DNA of 64,000 nucleotides from Brettanomyces bruxellensis (taxonomy: Eukaryota; Ascomycota; Pichiomycetes; Pichiales; Pichiaceae): NCBI RefSeq assembly GCF_011074885.1, contig NC_054689.1, forward strand, positions 1,116,001-1,180,000, written 5' to 3'. This document shows, piece after piece, positions 30,683-41,066 of the stretch (positions are counted from its first letter, which is position 1; each line of letters begins with the position of its first letter). The notes below the pieces were generated by a model that saw only the letters and a list, made by a program, of their open reading frames with translations, did no database searches and was not told the DNA's origin. Position numbers and translations under genes: made by a program.

Positions 30683-31125
30683 TGTTGTTAGTATGTGCTA
30701 ATATTTGGTTGAGTTACGTAATCTGGAATGTGAATTTGGTGAACGGATGTGATTCTGATTTGTATGGTGATTGGTCTTTAATACGGATTGAAGAGGAAAG
30801 CGAGAAAGGTTAGTTAAACGAAAAGATGGTTGAGAAAAAGGTATTTCTCATTGGTTGATTAAGTAATCAAACAATGAAAATTAAGGAACTCAGGAAACCA
30901 TCAGAGAAAAGTTTTTTGTTTATAATTAAGGGCTTTGCCACTTCTGTGCAGATGAAATATGCATGATGTAAACGGTCATGTGGAATAACGAAAGTTAACG
31001 AAGTTAAGCAAGTTATTAAGGGACCAACCTACTGATATTATTTCTACTACATAGGATTAGTATTAGCTGCTTATTTACGTAATTAGTATATAAAGGAAGC
31101 TTTCAATAAATCTCGGATTACAACA
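30683..31125 (+). repeat. 3' LTR (443 bp)
   Basis: This copy has the same length as the 5' LTR and shows no mismatch by eye. A purine-rich tract (30673-30682) precedes it. TTACGTAA sites fall at 30714-30721 and 31075-31082, with TATATAAA at 31087-31094. AAGAT (31126-31130) completes the target duplication. It ends 217 bp upstream of the first in-frame ATG of SDD3. Confidence 0.95.
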
Positions 31126-31277
31126 AAGATTTCTTAGATCTGCTCTGGCTGGAAAATTCGCGTGAAGTAACAGAATTTGAAATTAGTGCTAGTATAAGCT
31201 TGAAAGAGTTAAGAATGTGCAGTAAACACATATACATTGTGCTAAACCGATCTAGATAGCACAGGGATTAGATAAAA

Positions 31278-31283
31278 CACGTG
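31278..31283 (+). promoter_or_regulatory. CACGTG site between 3' LTR and SDD3
   Basis: ACACGTGATAAGTG includes a CACGTG 65 bp before the SDD3 ATG. It belongs to the original host promoter on the gene side of the insertion. Confidence 0.4.
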
Positions 31284-31342
31284 ATAAGTGTTCAATAGAT
31301 TAAATATAATTGTTTAATTTAGAACATTCTTTTATCGATTGT

Positions 31343-34300
31343 ATGAATTATCTTCGAAGAGCCATGCAAACCTCTTTTTTCAAACTTGAGTCCAACTTTA
31401 AACTCGACTATGCCCCATGCTCAGTCAAGAAATGGAGATCATCACGAACTGGCTTAGAGTTGACATTGATTTCTCAAAAATCTCCTATAGTTAATGGATA
31501 TTTCGCAGTTGGAACTGAAATATTAGATGATAGTGGCTGCCCACATACCTTGGAACATCTTGTTTTTATGGGCTCAAAAAAATATCCATACAAAGGCTTA
31601 TTGGATCTTCTTGGAAACATGGCTTTTAGTGTTACAAATGCTTGGACGGCAACTGATCAGACAGTGTATACGTTAACGACTGCTGGATGGGACGGCTTCA
31701 GAATGCTTCTTCCAGTTTACTTGGATCATATTTTATATCCAAAGATAACTGATGCAGCTTGTTACACCGAAGTTTATCATTTAGATGGTGAGGCTAAAGA
31801 TAAAGGTGTTGTCTACTCAGAAATGCAGGCTATTGAAAACCAACCTTCATTTATCCAGGGATTAACTGCTCAAAGAACTTTATACAAAAAATCTGGTTAC
31901 AAATCCGAAACTGGCGGTTTAACAAAAAATCTAAGAATTTTGAAGAATGATGAAATCAGAAAGTATCATTCAGAGAATTATCGCCCAGACAACCTCTGCA
32001 TTATAATTTCTGGGCCGGTAGATGAGGGTGAGCTTTTAGATGTTATGACCAGGGTCGATTCTGAATTAGATTCATTACCTGCAGTTCCTCGTAAGCGCCC
32101 TTTTCTTGATTCACCCCATGATGAACCTCTTACTACGTTGGTTAAGAAGACGGTCGAATTTCCAGATGAAGATGAATCATCTAGCGAGGTTCAATTTTCA
32201 TGGATAGGACCGGATGGCAGAGATCTTGTCATGGATCAGGCTGTTGATATATTATGTAAATATTTCACCAGTACTGCTGTTTCTTTATTTAGTCAACATT
32301 TTATAGAGGTTGATGAACCTCTTGCCACTAGTTCAGATTTCTACTCGGACAGCTTCTTGAAGACGGGCATTAATATTCAATTTTCCAATGTTCCAACAAA
32401 TGAAGCTGACACTTTTCCTGAAAAGGTTCTAAAGTTGATGAATGACCATTGCGATTCCAAGAAATTGGATTTCAAAAGATTGAGAGACCTTGTGGAGCAA
32501 TCGAGAAGAAAATATCTTTTCTCTTCAGAAAAGTCTCCAGACAGTGCCATTAATATGGCGATATTTGAGGCCCTGTATGGAAATGCTGATGGATCCAGTC
32601 TTGAACAATGGCTAAAGGATTTGCATGAATATGATAAATTATTGACATGGAGTGTGGATAAATGGGCTCAGACTTACAAGAAATACTTTTTGAATAATAA
32701 ACCTTGTATAGTTGTCGCAAAACCTTCAGCCAAGCTATATTCAAAGCTAAAACAAGAAAATGAAAAGCTAATTGGGGATCGCAGAGCTAAGCTAGGTAAG
32801 AATGGACTTAAAGACCTTGAAAGAAAATTACAGGAAGCAGAGGCAGAAAATGAAAAGCCTGTTCCTAAGAAAATAATAGATAAATTTGGACAGCCAAATC
32901 CTTCAAAAATCGAGTTTATTAAAACAACACCTATAGCTGCAGGTCTCAATAAGGATTTGGTAAATGACTCTTCTTCCTCTGTTGTGCAGGACATTCTTGG
33001 TGATCAACCTGCAAATTTCCCATTGTATGTCCATATGGAGAATATCGAATCAAACTTTGCTATCATAAACATATTATTCTCATCTGAGGTTATTGATAAA
33101 AAGTATTTGCCATACTCGAACATTCTAAGGAATTTACTAAGCTTTCCTTTACGCAACGACGATGGTACATTAACGCCATACGATGAACTCATAAAGCAGA
33201 TAAATCAGGATATGCTTGGTTGTGTATTTTCATCGTCCTTCCAGGGATCATTTGCCGAATTGTTTAGCTTGAAAATGACTATCCCCGCAGAAAATTACGT
33301 AAAGGCCATTGACTGGTGTTACAAGCTTTTATTCAAAACCGAGTTTGATAAAAAGCGTATTTTAATTACATTGCGAAATGCAATAAATAGATTGCCTGAA
33401 GTTAAAAGAAGTGGAACAGTGATGCTTGGTTCGTTAATGAACAAGGTTTTATTTACAGACAGATCTTTGCGAAAAGCTAACGATGTTTATCAAAATCAAC
33501 AATTTTTTAGGGATCTTCTTAAGCAGATCGAAACCGACGAGGGATTTGAGAAACTAGTAAGTATCTTGGAGAAAGTTAGGTCCCAAATGTTTGACCTTGC
33601 AAATATGAGAGTGTTTGTGGTTTTGGATCATACTAAGATCGAACATCCACTTTCTTCATGGGAAAGCTTTATCAAGAAGGTAGAAGAAAAGAAGGGCCTA
33701 CCAGGTAAACTTGTTCCACTGCCATTGACCTCAAATGTACTATCTTTGGATGGACTTAACAAAGAAAAAAAATGTTTCATTGTCACAACACCTGGATCTG
33801 ATTCCAGTTACATGTATTTACAAACGAAGGTGCCATTTGAATATGATAGTAAGGATGCATTCAAAATCATTCTTGGGGCTGAGTTTTTCCAATGTGTCGA
33901 AGGTCCTTTCTGGAAAGCCATAAGAGGAACGGGTCTAGCATATGGAGCAAACATGTACAAGAATTTTGAAACAGGACAGTTGACATTTAGCATTTACCGA
34001 GGTGTAGATACCCAAAAATGCTATGAAGCGGCTAGGAAAGTTGTCAGCGATTATTCCAACGGTGCACTTGCCATAAACGATGAAATGAAACGTGCAGCAG
34101 TATCGTCTGTTGTTAACATGTTAACAAATGGTCAATCAAATTACTTTGAAGCCGCAACAGCAGAATTCTTTAACATAAATTTATCCAGAAGAGGTCAAGA
34201 CTACAGTAAACGGTTGATGAATGAAATTTCAAGTATCAGCACAGACGACTTGCTATACATTTTCAACAAGTACTTCATTCCTGTATTTGATCCTTCTAGA

Positions 34301-34444
34301 TCTATATGCTTTATTAGTTGCAATCCAGCTCAAGAAGAGAGCACAACTAAATACTTCAAGAATATTGGTTACAAGGTTTTTGTTGAGCATGTTTCACCCT
34401 CGGATGAAGACAATGTGGATGTGACTGAAGAGTCAAAATTATAG
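31343..34444 (+). CDS. SDD3: M16C-family metalloprotease, YOL098C/SDD3-like
   Basis: This is an insulinase-superfamily (pitrilysin-like) zinc protease. The inverted zinc motif HTLEH is at residues 68-72 counted from the ATG at 31343. The distal Glu region follows in the KGVVYSEMQAIEN block near 165-175. The length of about 1033 residues matches yeast Yol098c (1037), and the N-terminal FKLDYAP...KKWRS block fits that family. The frame extends upstream to a TTG, but the real start is ATG 31343 or ATG 31364 (MQTSFFKLE). The promoter lies against the retrotransposon 3' LTR. Substrates are unknown. Confidence 0.88.
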   Translation: MNYLRRAMQTSFFKLESNFKLDYAPCSVKKWRSSRTGLELTLISQKSPIVNGYFAVGTEILDDSGCPHTLEHLVFMGSKKYPYKGLLDLLGNMAFSVTNAWTATDQTVYTLTTAGWDGFRMLLPVYLDHILYPKITDAACYTEVYHLDGEAKDKGVVYSEMQAIENQPSFIQGLTAQRTLYKKSGYKSETGGLTKNLRILKNDEIRKYHSENYRPDNLCIIISGPVDEGELLDVMTRVDSELDSLPAVPRKRPFLDSPHDEPLTTLVKKTVEFPDEDESSSEVQFSWIGPDGRDLVMDQAVDILCKYFTSTAVSLFSQHFIEVDEPLATSSDFYSDSFLKTGINIQFSNVPTNEADTFPEKVLKLMNDHCDSKKLDFKRLRDLVEQSRRKYLFSSEKSPDSAINMAIFEALYGNADGSSLEQWLKDLHEYDKLLTWSVDKWAQTYKKYFLNNKPCIVVAKPSAKLYSKLKQENEKLIGDRRAKLGKNGLKDLERKLQEAEAENEKPVPKKIIDKFGQPNPSKIEFIKTTPIAAGLNKDLVNDSSSSVVQDILGDQPANFPLYVHMENIESNFAIINILFSSEVIDKKYLPYSNILRNLLSFPLRNDDGTLTPYDELIKQINQDMLGCVFSSSFQGSFAELFSLKMTIPAENYVKAIDWCYKLLFKTEFDKKRILITLRNAINRLPEVKRSGTVMLGSLMNKVLFTDRSLRKANDVYQNQQFFRDLLKQIETDEGFEKLVSILEKVRSQMFDLANMRVFVVLDHTKIEHPLSSWESFIKKVEEKKGLPGKLVPLPLTSNVLSLDGLNKEKKCFIVTTPGSDSSYMYLQTKVPFEYDSKDAFKIILGAEFFQCVEGPFWKAIRGTGLAYGANMYKNFETGQLTFSIYRGVDTQKCYEAARKVVSDYSNGALAINDEMKRAAVSSVVNMLTNGQSNYFEAATAEFFNINLSRRGQDYSKRLMNEISSISTDDLLYIFNKYFIPVFDPSRSICFISCNPAQEESTTKYFKNIGYKVFVEHVSPSDEDNVDVTEESKL

Positions 34445-34509
34445 TCGTTGACTTTATATATGTACTGGAATGTGTATAAATATAACATTATAAATAAACT
34501 CGTTGAGGA

Positions 34510-35229
34510 TCACGCTTTTTTGTCAGAGATGGAGGCATCCACTGTCAATCCAGCAGCCTCGCCTATGCTTTTTCTAGTTCTATCGTAGTACGAGTTTACC
34601 TGTTTAATATTTTCTTCCTTAAGCTTCTGTGACTTCTTAATTAGCTCTTCGGTTGAAAAGGCTAGCTCCGCTTGCTTACTATATACCCTGGGTAATCTAT
34701 TTTTTTCAAGACCAAGAATATATCCGCTGGATCTTTTGAATGTCGAGGGCATGAAAATAGCATAAGCAGTAATTCCGCAAGCAATAGGCACAATTCCTTT
34801 AAATATAAAGTTTGATCTTCTAGTGAAAACAACACCAGTAAGAATTCCTGTTAAGATATATAAGGTATTTGGCCATAAAGTTTCCTGTTTATCATGAAGG
34901 CTCGATAATGTGCGCATTGTCTGCCTTTCGTTCCTAAAATATTTATCTGTCTGTTCAATATACGTCTTCCTTAAAGCCGAAAATGCTTTGTCAAGATAAA
35001 TCCTCGTGATTCTAGTGCATTTTTCAAGGACCGATTGTTTAGGCGCATTTTTAATCAGCATCAGCTTTTCCAATTCTGAACTTTCTTTCAACGGGTTTCC
35101 TGGTGCAATATCTCCTGTGTTATCAGCATAAAAATCTCGTTTACTATCGTTAAGGAGAGGCTTTTTCATAGAAAAGCATACAATGCCTGAAATAGCAACA
35201 GGTATCCCGATTCTGAATATACCTATCAT
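34510..35229 (-). CDS. MIC26: MICOS subunit of the ApoO family (Mic26/Mic27-like)
   Basis: MICOS ApoO-type subunits shape cristae junctions in the mitochondrial inner membrane. The 239-residue product has an N-terminal hydrophobic segment (about 3-20), a helical region, and a glycine-rich double membrane segment at about 120-165 (LPNTLYILTGILTG... and GIVPIACGITAYAIF, the family core). A charged C-terminus follows. It is tail-to-tail with SDD3 (65 bp between stops). Choosing between Mic26 and Mic27 would need alignment. Confidence 0.8.
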   Translation of the reverse strand: MIGIFRIGIPVAISGIVCFSMKKPLLNDSKRDFYADNTGDIAPGNPLKESSELEKLMLIKNAPKQSVLEKCTRITRIYLDKAFSALRKTYIEQTDKYFRNERQTMRTLSSLHDKQETLWPNTLYILTGILTGVVFTRRSNFIFKGIVPIACGITAYAIFMPSTFKRSSGYILGLEKNRLPRVYSKQAELAFSTEELIKKSQKLKEENIKQVNSYYDRTRKSIGEAAGLTVDASISDKKA

Positions 35230-35755
35230 CGTGAATCAAAATAAGTTTCCCAATTTTCTTCTTAGTACAGCCGAAGTTAAGCCACGTATATGTAAAAGCA
35301 TTGCTTTACAGATGGTGTCGGGTATTCTTGAATGAAATTTGTCAGAATTAAGCGTCTGCGCGAATCGTCTTCCCATGAAAACATTTTACCTATTAAACAC
35401 TCTTTTATCTCAAACTACCTTATTTTAGTTTTTTTCTTTCATTGAGGGGGAAAACTTACTATTTCCTAGCCAACATCACAAACAATTCTATGGCCATTAG
35501 AAAACAATCGTTATCTCTGATGGCAACCCCTCCGAAAATTCCAATGTTTCAAACACTGCCTCAATTCCCGAAGTTCCTCTATGAAAAAGCTACTCTTTCC
35601 CCGCAACAATAAAACGTGGCTGTGCTGAAGCGAAGGAGCAAGATAAAAGCTCGAAGTTTTCACTTTTATTTCTCCTGTTTGCATTACATTCACATAACAT
35701 TGAAACATTGATCCCAATTTAAAGCATAGTAGTAGCTTTATTATTAAGGAGCAAA
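35230..35755. other. Divergent promoter region MIC26 / GH5 gene
   Basis: This is 526 bp between two divergent starts. A 68-codon minus-strand frame (35511-35717) has no supported content. No clear motif was seen. Confidence 0.5.
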
Positions 35756-37237
35756 ATGTTTGATCAATTAAAATTGAGATTGAGCTCTAGTGGTACTATT
35801 TGTGGAGCTAATCCTGCAATTGGGAATGAAGCTAAGCCGACAATCAAGCAAATTTATGAGAGTAGGCAAAACTTTGGAGTGAATTTTGGTTCCCTATTTG
35901 TCTTGGAGAAGTATATATATGGCGATATGTTTATTGAAAATACCGATGTTGAACTTGATGCCATTAGGAAATGTGTGAAGTCAAAAGGATTGGAATGGAC
36001 TCGTCAGAAGCTAGAAAATCATTGGAATCGATATTGTACGGATGAAGATTGGGAATGGCTTAAAAACAAAGGGGTTCAGTCAATTAGGATCCCTATTGGT
36101 TATTGGATGGTTGATGGTGGAAGATTTGCTCAAGGAACATCTTTTGATTCGGTGAAAAGTGTGTACAAGAATGCATGGACTATTTTTATTGAGAAATACA
36201 TAAAAAAGGCAGCACAGTACCATATATCCATCTTAGTTGATTTGCATGCATTAGAAAATGGTGCCAACACAGGACAGCATAGTGGTGAGACCTTTTCAGA
36301 ACCTGGCTTTTGGAAGGATGTCAAAAGTATTGATCACACATGTCAATTACTTCAGTTCTTATCTTCATCAATTGACAAATACGACAACATCAGTGCATTG
36401 CAAATAGTCAATGAGGCCCCATTTGATAACGAAGCAAAATACCAAAAGAAGTATTATACAAGAGCTATCAATTGTATACGCCAATCTAATAAAAGCATTC
36501 CGATCGTCATTAGCGATGGGTGGTGGCCACAACAGTTTGCAGATTGGGCTTTAGAAAAGGGAGGTGCAAAACTTGGCCTCATTATTGATGATCATGTTTA
36601 TCGATGCTTCTCGGAAGATGATAAGAACAAATCTGCTGATCAAATAATTTCTGATCTTGAAAATACAGTAATCAGCGGTGATGCTCCGCAGAAAGCGGAT
36701 TTTATTGTTGGTGAATATTCATGTGTTCTTGATGGAAAGACGTGGGAAAAGACTCAAGGGAACAGATCTGAAAAAGTAAGAGAATTTGGTAATAAAGAAG
36801 TAGAATTATTCCAGAAGAGAGCTTGTGCTGGTTATTATTTTTGGTGTTATAAATTTCAGTATGGCGATGGCGGTGAATGGGGATTTAGGCCAATGATAGA
36901 TTCCGGATCTATTCCTACTAGGAACACCGAGCCAAAACAGCCTTCGGATTCTGAATTCAAAAGATATCTCCATGATTTTTTAAAAGGACACGAGGATTAT
37001 TGGAATTCGCAAAATCCAAATGAGCAATATGAACACTGGAGGTATCAGGATGGCTTCACGACAGCATGGAATGATTCTCTCGAATTTTCAAAATTTGATA
37101 ATTCTAGAATTGGTAGGGTTAACAGTTGGAAAGCTGCAAGAAGAGCACAGTATGTCCATAATAAAGGAGAAAGTCGATTTCTTTGGGAATGGGAGCAAGG
37201 CTTTGATAAGGCTTTGGAAGTATTTCAAAACTTATAG
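35756..37237 (+). CDS. Glycoside hydrolase family 5, YBR056W-like (exo-1,3-beta-glucanase fold)
   Basis: This 493-residue GH5-type (beta/alpha)8 enzyme is closest in layout to yeast Ybr056w (501 residues, reported in the mitochondrial intermembrane space). Both catalytic glutamates appear intact: VNEAPF (E220, acid/base) and VGEYS (E320, nucleophile). IRIPIGYW (about 110-117) and DDHVY (about 279) are also family landmarks. Unlike secreted Exg1, there is no signal peptide. The C-terminal 100 residues are a non-catalytic extension rich in W and N. The substrate is unknown. Confidence 0.85.
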   Translation: MFDQLKLRLSSSGTICGANPAIGNEAKPTIKQIYESRQNFGVNFGSLFVLEKYIYGDMFIENTDVELDAIRKCVKSKGLEWTRQKLENHWNRYCTDEDWEWLKNKGVQSIRIPIGYWMVDGGRFAQGTSFDSVKSVYKNAWTIFIEKYIKKAAQYHISILVDLHALENGANTGQHSGETFSEPGFWKDVKSIDHTCQLLQFLSSSIDKYDNISALQIVNEAPFDNEAKYQKKYYTRAINCIRQSNKSIPIVISDGWWPQQFADWALEKGGAKLGLIIDDHVYRCFSEDDKNKSADQIISDLENTVISGDAPQKADFIVGEYSCVLDGKTWEKTQGNRSEKVREFGNKEVELFQKRACAGYYFWCYKFQYGDGGEWGFRPMIDSGSIPTRNTEPKQPSDSEFKRYLHDFLKGHEDYWNSQNPNEQYEHWRYQDGFTTAWNDSLEFSKFDNSRIGRVNSWKAARRAQYVHNKGESRFLWEWEQGFDKALEVFQNL

Positions 37238-37331
37238 TTACAGCTACAAAATAGCTTGATTATTGTTATTTTTCTTTATTCGGCAACTCATTACATTTGT
37301 ATGCATTTCAATGAAATAATAAGCATTTTTT

Positions 37332-40300
37332 TCACTGCCCATCGGCATCTATGATAGGGTAAACATTTCTGGTGTTGTAGTAAAATGACCTCCATTCTGC
37401 CAATACATCACCATCCGGTTGAAGGTCCCCCTTTTCAACCAAAGTATTAATCTTCTTACAGCATCTCAAAATGGCTTTAATAGTGTCATTCCTCTTCTCA
37501 ATATCCTGCTTTGGTGCTTCGGCCCTTTTCTTTTTAAAGAGCTTTTTGCTGCATACATGAATAAACGAGTCTAGGAGATCTGGGCTTGAAAAGATTTCTG
37601 GATGTAAAGCAATGATCTTTAGCACGATTAGCAAACACAAAAATATTATTGTTGGATCATCCTTAAACGAACATTTGACAATTTTCATGAACAAGGTATC
37701 GTAATCAACATCAAATAAAATTTTCAAGTTCAAATTGCCCTCAATAGCCGTGAGGGTTGAATAGATAAGCTCATAAATTTGCTTTCTGCTCTCTAACCCA
37801 TCATCAAGTTTGTGCTTAAATGGTCCTATTTTGACAATCTTTATGTACTCCTTCTTTTGTGTTAGTTCACTTTCCAATATCCTTGGAAGAAGCTTTGAGA
37901 CCATAGGTAGGCCAACAGAAGGTCTCTTATACACGGCAGTAATCAAAGTTGCCAAACCGATTTTCTTGAGTTCTAGATTTGAGCTAAAAATAAAGTTTTC
38001 GGAGGTAGCCTCTTCAAGGTACTTTCCCAAAAGGGCAGCATTGTGCTCCAAAAAAGTACTCCTATCTAGACATAACTTCAAAGCCAATGTCAGGGATACT
38101 TTGACTTTTATAGAAGACTCTCCACTAAGTTCGTCATAAAACATTCGCACAATTTCTTCATTGGATAAAGCCAAATTTGCGAAACACTTAGAGGCAGCTT
38201 GACATTCAACTTCTTCATCCTTACCAAAATTTAAATTCATTGTTGATTCAATACTCAACAGAGTATCAAATAGATACTTTATCGTGCGATCATTGAGTTG
38301 AGCGCATTCCAAAACTTCACCCAAGCAATTTAACATATGAACGTGGTCATACTTTTCATCCGTGAAATTCTCAACAAGAGATGGTAAGCAACCTTCTAAA
38401 TTTGACTTCACAATTTCGGCAGTAGCATGAACGGCCGCCTCACTTATTTTAGTATCTGGATCTCCAAAAAGTTTAAAGAACATAGTCAAATCTGGATGCA
38501 GTTCCATAGATTTAGAGGCCTGTTCTAAGAACGTCAAAGAAAATAAAATATCCTTCCCGCAACTAAGGTTCTTTTCAACGTTATCTATGGAGTCCAAGCC
38601 TCCGGATGCCACATAGACAATTGCCAATAACCTTGAAACATATGGATCTGAACGACTTCCACTTTTAGAGATTGCATCAATCATCTTTTTTGGCTCAGTC
38701 TGTTTTAAAATCGCCCTTGCATATTGCGTTAATGTGGCATTATCAAAGTTATTAATTTTTGAAAAACGGACCAAAAGACTTGTAAAGGTATCCGACAACG
38801 AACAGTCAGTAGTATTCAATATATGAGCTAAAATTTTGGCGCACAAAATAGAATTGCTAGCCTCCATTGTATACGATGTGCAAAGATCAGCCAGCTCTTC
38901 CGATAATTTCTTTTTTTCTGGTATATTTAAAATGTTAGCTTCCATCATTGCCAATAATGTTTTTAAAGACTGTGTTCTAAATTCAGAAGTTGTAATGTAT
39001 TCGACAAGACGATTGATGATTCTTTCAGTCCACTCATGCTTTACCAATTTGACAACCTTTTCCGAATGGACCAATTCGGCGATGCATCTCATATCTGTCA
39101 GAATCAAAAATTCCAATGAAATTGTATCCGAAAAGACTTCAAGAGACTTTAAAAGTACTTTGTCTTCGTCTAAAACATATATAACCAGATTCGACAGGCA
39201 GCTAAGACACTGCTTTCTAATCTCTGTTGAATAATTTTTATTCAGAGTTTTGTCAATAAGCAAATGATCGAATGATTTTTCAAAAACCGCAAGGATATTA
39301 CCTGATGGCTTATCTCTTGTAACATAATCAGATAATATCTTGTCAAGAAGAAATAGCCCCTGGGTTATTAACTCATGATTAGATGATTCTGCTGATGCGT
39401 GTATATTTTCAATCATAATTTCAAAGCCGGCACCAAGATTGTTCAAAGAATTATATAGTAGCAAAGTTGAATAAAGCCTTAGTAATTCAGGTGATGGGGG
39501 TCCATTCCTTAATTTATTAAGAGCCGTTAAAATTTCAGGAATCCAATTTTTATTTAGTCCTTCGACGGCACAAGATAGCTGTGTAATAAATTCGTATAGA
39601 AGAGTTAATTTTTCAGAATGACGAGGAGTCAATATTCCAACGTAAAACTTGCACAAGTTGTCGGCATTCAATTCCAATTCGGTACGAGGATCATCATCAG
39701 TTTTCATGCTTACGTCAGAACCTCTTCTTGCAATTGCAGATTGTCTCAAAGAATTCATTGATTTTAAAGTGTAAAATGGACCGTTTTTGTTTGTAGCTTT
39801 GAAAAGTTCTACAAAGCAGTTCAAGATCTCAGTCAAAGATGTGCTATTGGATTCAGAAAGCTCGAGTGTAAGTTGCTTCAAGGTAAATCGATAAACAGAA
39901 GGAAGCTTTGTGGGAAGTTTCTGGATAATAATCTTAATTAGTGCAGCAGCATCCTTTCTGAGCATCCATGAATTACTACTACCATATTCATCACACTCTT
40001 CTTCCTGCTCGTACTGTTCTTCTTCTGATGTATATTCAACATATTCATTATCGGTTTCCTCCTCTGCGTTATTATCACTAATAACATCGTTATCCCACTC
40101 AGAACTATTTTCCGAATACGGATCATATGTCAAAAATAATCGACACGCATTTAATACTTCATCCGAATATTGTGATGTAATTTTAGAAGAAACGTTGGCA
40201 AAAGTGGTATACAAACATGTAAATGCTTCAGATCTAATTATGTCAATATCTTGTTGAACATCGAAGTCATCATCCGGTTTGTTTAATGTGTCCAACCTTA

Positions 40301-41066
40301 AAGCGTTCATTATATAAGGTTTGATCTTTGAATAAATGTCCATTATTACGGCCGGATTTGATTTTATCAAGGCGGCAGAAATGGAAAGATAAACAGCCTC
40401 ATACTTAATTTCATCAGATGATTGCACTTGTTCCAAAGCGAGATTCAATATCAAATCCAAGATGGATGATGACATCAATCCTCTTGAAAGTATTGCTAAA
40501 GCAGAAACAGATTTCTTTGCAATAATTGCATCAGCATGGAATGAAGCATAAACTAGCATCGTAGAACTCTTTGACAATTGCTGACTAGTAAAATACTTAC
40601 CCAAATACTCCAAAATGTCGGTTAAAATTTCAATGTAATCAATAGCATTGCAAAAAATATCTTGATCTTGCAAAATAATATCCAAAGTGCCTTTGACTAT
40701 ACTTCTTCCAACTGAATCATCAGGAGTAAGATTTTTCAATATGTTGTGAATTGCCATAGTGTATATTGATGATGTAATTGAAATCTGATTGGGCTTTTTG
40801 GAGGACAACTTATTCAAAATGGAAACCACATAACCACTTAATCTTGGAGATAGAGATTCAAAGCATTTCAAAGCTTGACTTCGAACTTCCGCAAATTCAT
40901 CGTCAAGACATCTGAGCAAACAATCAGCAAACTGATTCTTATCTTCAGAAGTATATTTTGATTCAGGACTTTCCAATTCCTTCTCCAAGTCATTTAATGC
41001 CATAAACCTGAGATCAGGGTCTGTGTCCCTAGTTTGGGTGAATAGATCGTGAAGATAGTACCTCAT
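37332..41066 (-). CDS. CAND1/TIP120 cullin-associated exchange factor
   Basis: CAND1 binds unneddylated cullins and swaps SCF substrate receptors. The 1244-residue all-helical HEAT-repeat protein opens with the family N-terminus (LHDLFTQTRDTDPDLRFMALNDL). It has a strongly acidic insert at about 335-365 (runs of E and D) where CAND1 proteins carry an acidic loop. It ends with the TIP120 C-terminal domain (GPFKHKLDDGLESRKQIYE near 1080). S. cerevisiae has only the divergent Lag2, so a canonical form here argues for a non-Saccharomycetaceae host. Confidence 0.9.
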   Translation of the reverse strand: MRYYLHDLFTQTRDTDPDLRFMALNDLEKELESPESKYTSEDKNQFADCLLRCLDDEFAEVRSQALKCFESLSPRLSGYVVSILNKLSSKKPNQISITSSIYTMAIHNILKNLTPDDSVGRSIVKGTLDIILQDQDIFCNAIDYIEILTDILEYLGKYFTSQQLSKSSTMLVYASFHADAIIAKKSVSALAILSRGLMSSSILDLILNLALEQVQSSDEIKYEAVYLSISAALIKSNPAVIMDIYSKIKPYIMNALRLDTLNKPDDDFDVQQDIDIIRSEAFTCLYTTFANVSSKITSQYSDEVLNACRLFLTYDPYSENSSEWDNDVISDNNAEEETDNEYVEYTSEEEQYEQEEECDEYGSSNSWMLRKDAAALIKIIIQKLPTKLPSVYRFTLKQLTLELSESNSTSLTEILNCFVELFKATNKNGPFYTLKSMNSLRQSAIARRGSDVSMKTDDDPRTELELNADNLCKFYVGILTPRHSEKLTLLYEFITQLSCAVEGLNKNWIPEILTALNKLRNGPPSPELLRLYSTLLLYNSLNNLGAGFEIMIENIHASAESSNHELITQGLFLLDKILSDYVTRDKPSGNILAVFEKSFDHLLIDKTLNKNYSTEIRKQCLSCLSNLVIYVLDEDKVLLKSLEVFSDTISLEFLILTDMRCIAELVHSEKVVKLVKHEWTERIINRLVEYITTSEFRTQSLKTLLAMMEANILNIPEKKKLSEELADLCTSYTMEASNSILCAKILAHILNTTDCSLSDTFTSLLVRFSKINNFDNATLTQYARAILKQTEPKKMIDAISKSGSRSDPYVSRLLAIVYVASGGLDSIDNVEKNLSCGKDILFSLTFLEQASKSMELHPDLTMFFKLFGDPDTKISEAAVHATAEIVKSNLEGCLPSLVENFTDEKYDHVHMLNCLGEVLECAQLNDRTIKYLFDTLLSIESTMNLNFGKDEEVECQAASKCFANLALSNEEIVRMFYDELSGESSIKVKVSLTLALKLCLDRSTFLEHNAALLGKYLEEATSENFIFSSNLELKKIGLATLITAVYKRPSVGLPMVSKLLPRILESELTQKKEYIKIVKIGPFKHKLDDGLESRKQIYELIYSTLTAIEGNLNLKILFDVDYDTLFMKIVKCSFKDDPTIIFLCLLIVLKIIALHPEIFSSPDLLDSFIHVCSKKLFKKKRAEAPKQDIEKRNDTIKAILRCCKKINTLVEKGDLQPDGDVLAEWRSFYYNTRNVYPIIDADGQ

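Larger units (their letters stand above)
26135..31125 (+). mobile_element. Ty1/copia LTR retrotransposon, full length but non-coding-competent
   Basis: The element is 4,991 bp with two 443-bp LTRs (TGTTGTTAGT...TACAACA) and AAGAT target duplications. A purine tract (GAAGGAG) lies before the 3' LTR. Internal order is gag, CCHC knuckle, protease, integrase, reverse transcriptase, RNase H, which is the copia order. The coding region is broken by many stops and frameshifts, by loss of the RT active-site region, and by one ambiguous base (28501). The LTRs match base for base by eye, so this copy is young or its LTRs have been homogenised. I could not identify a primer-binding site with confidence after the 5' LTR. 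Confidence 0.95.
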
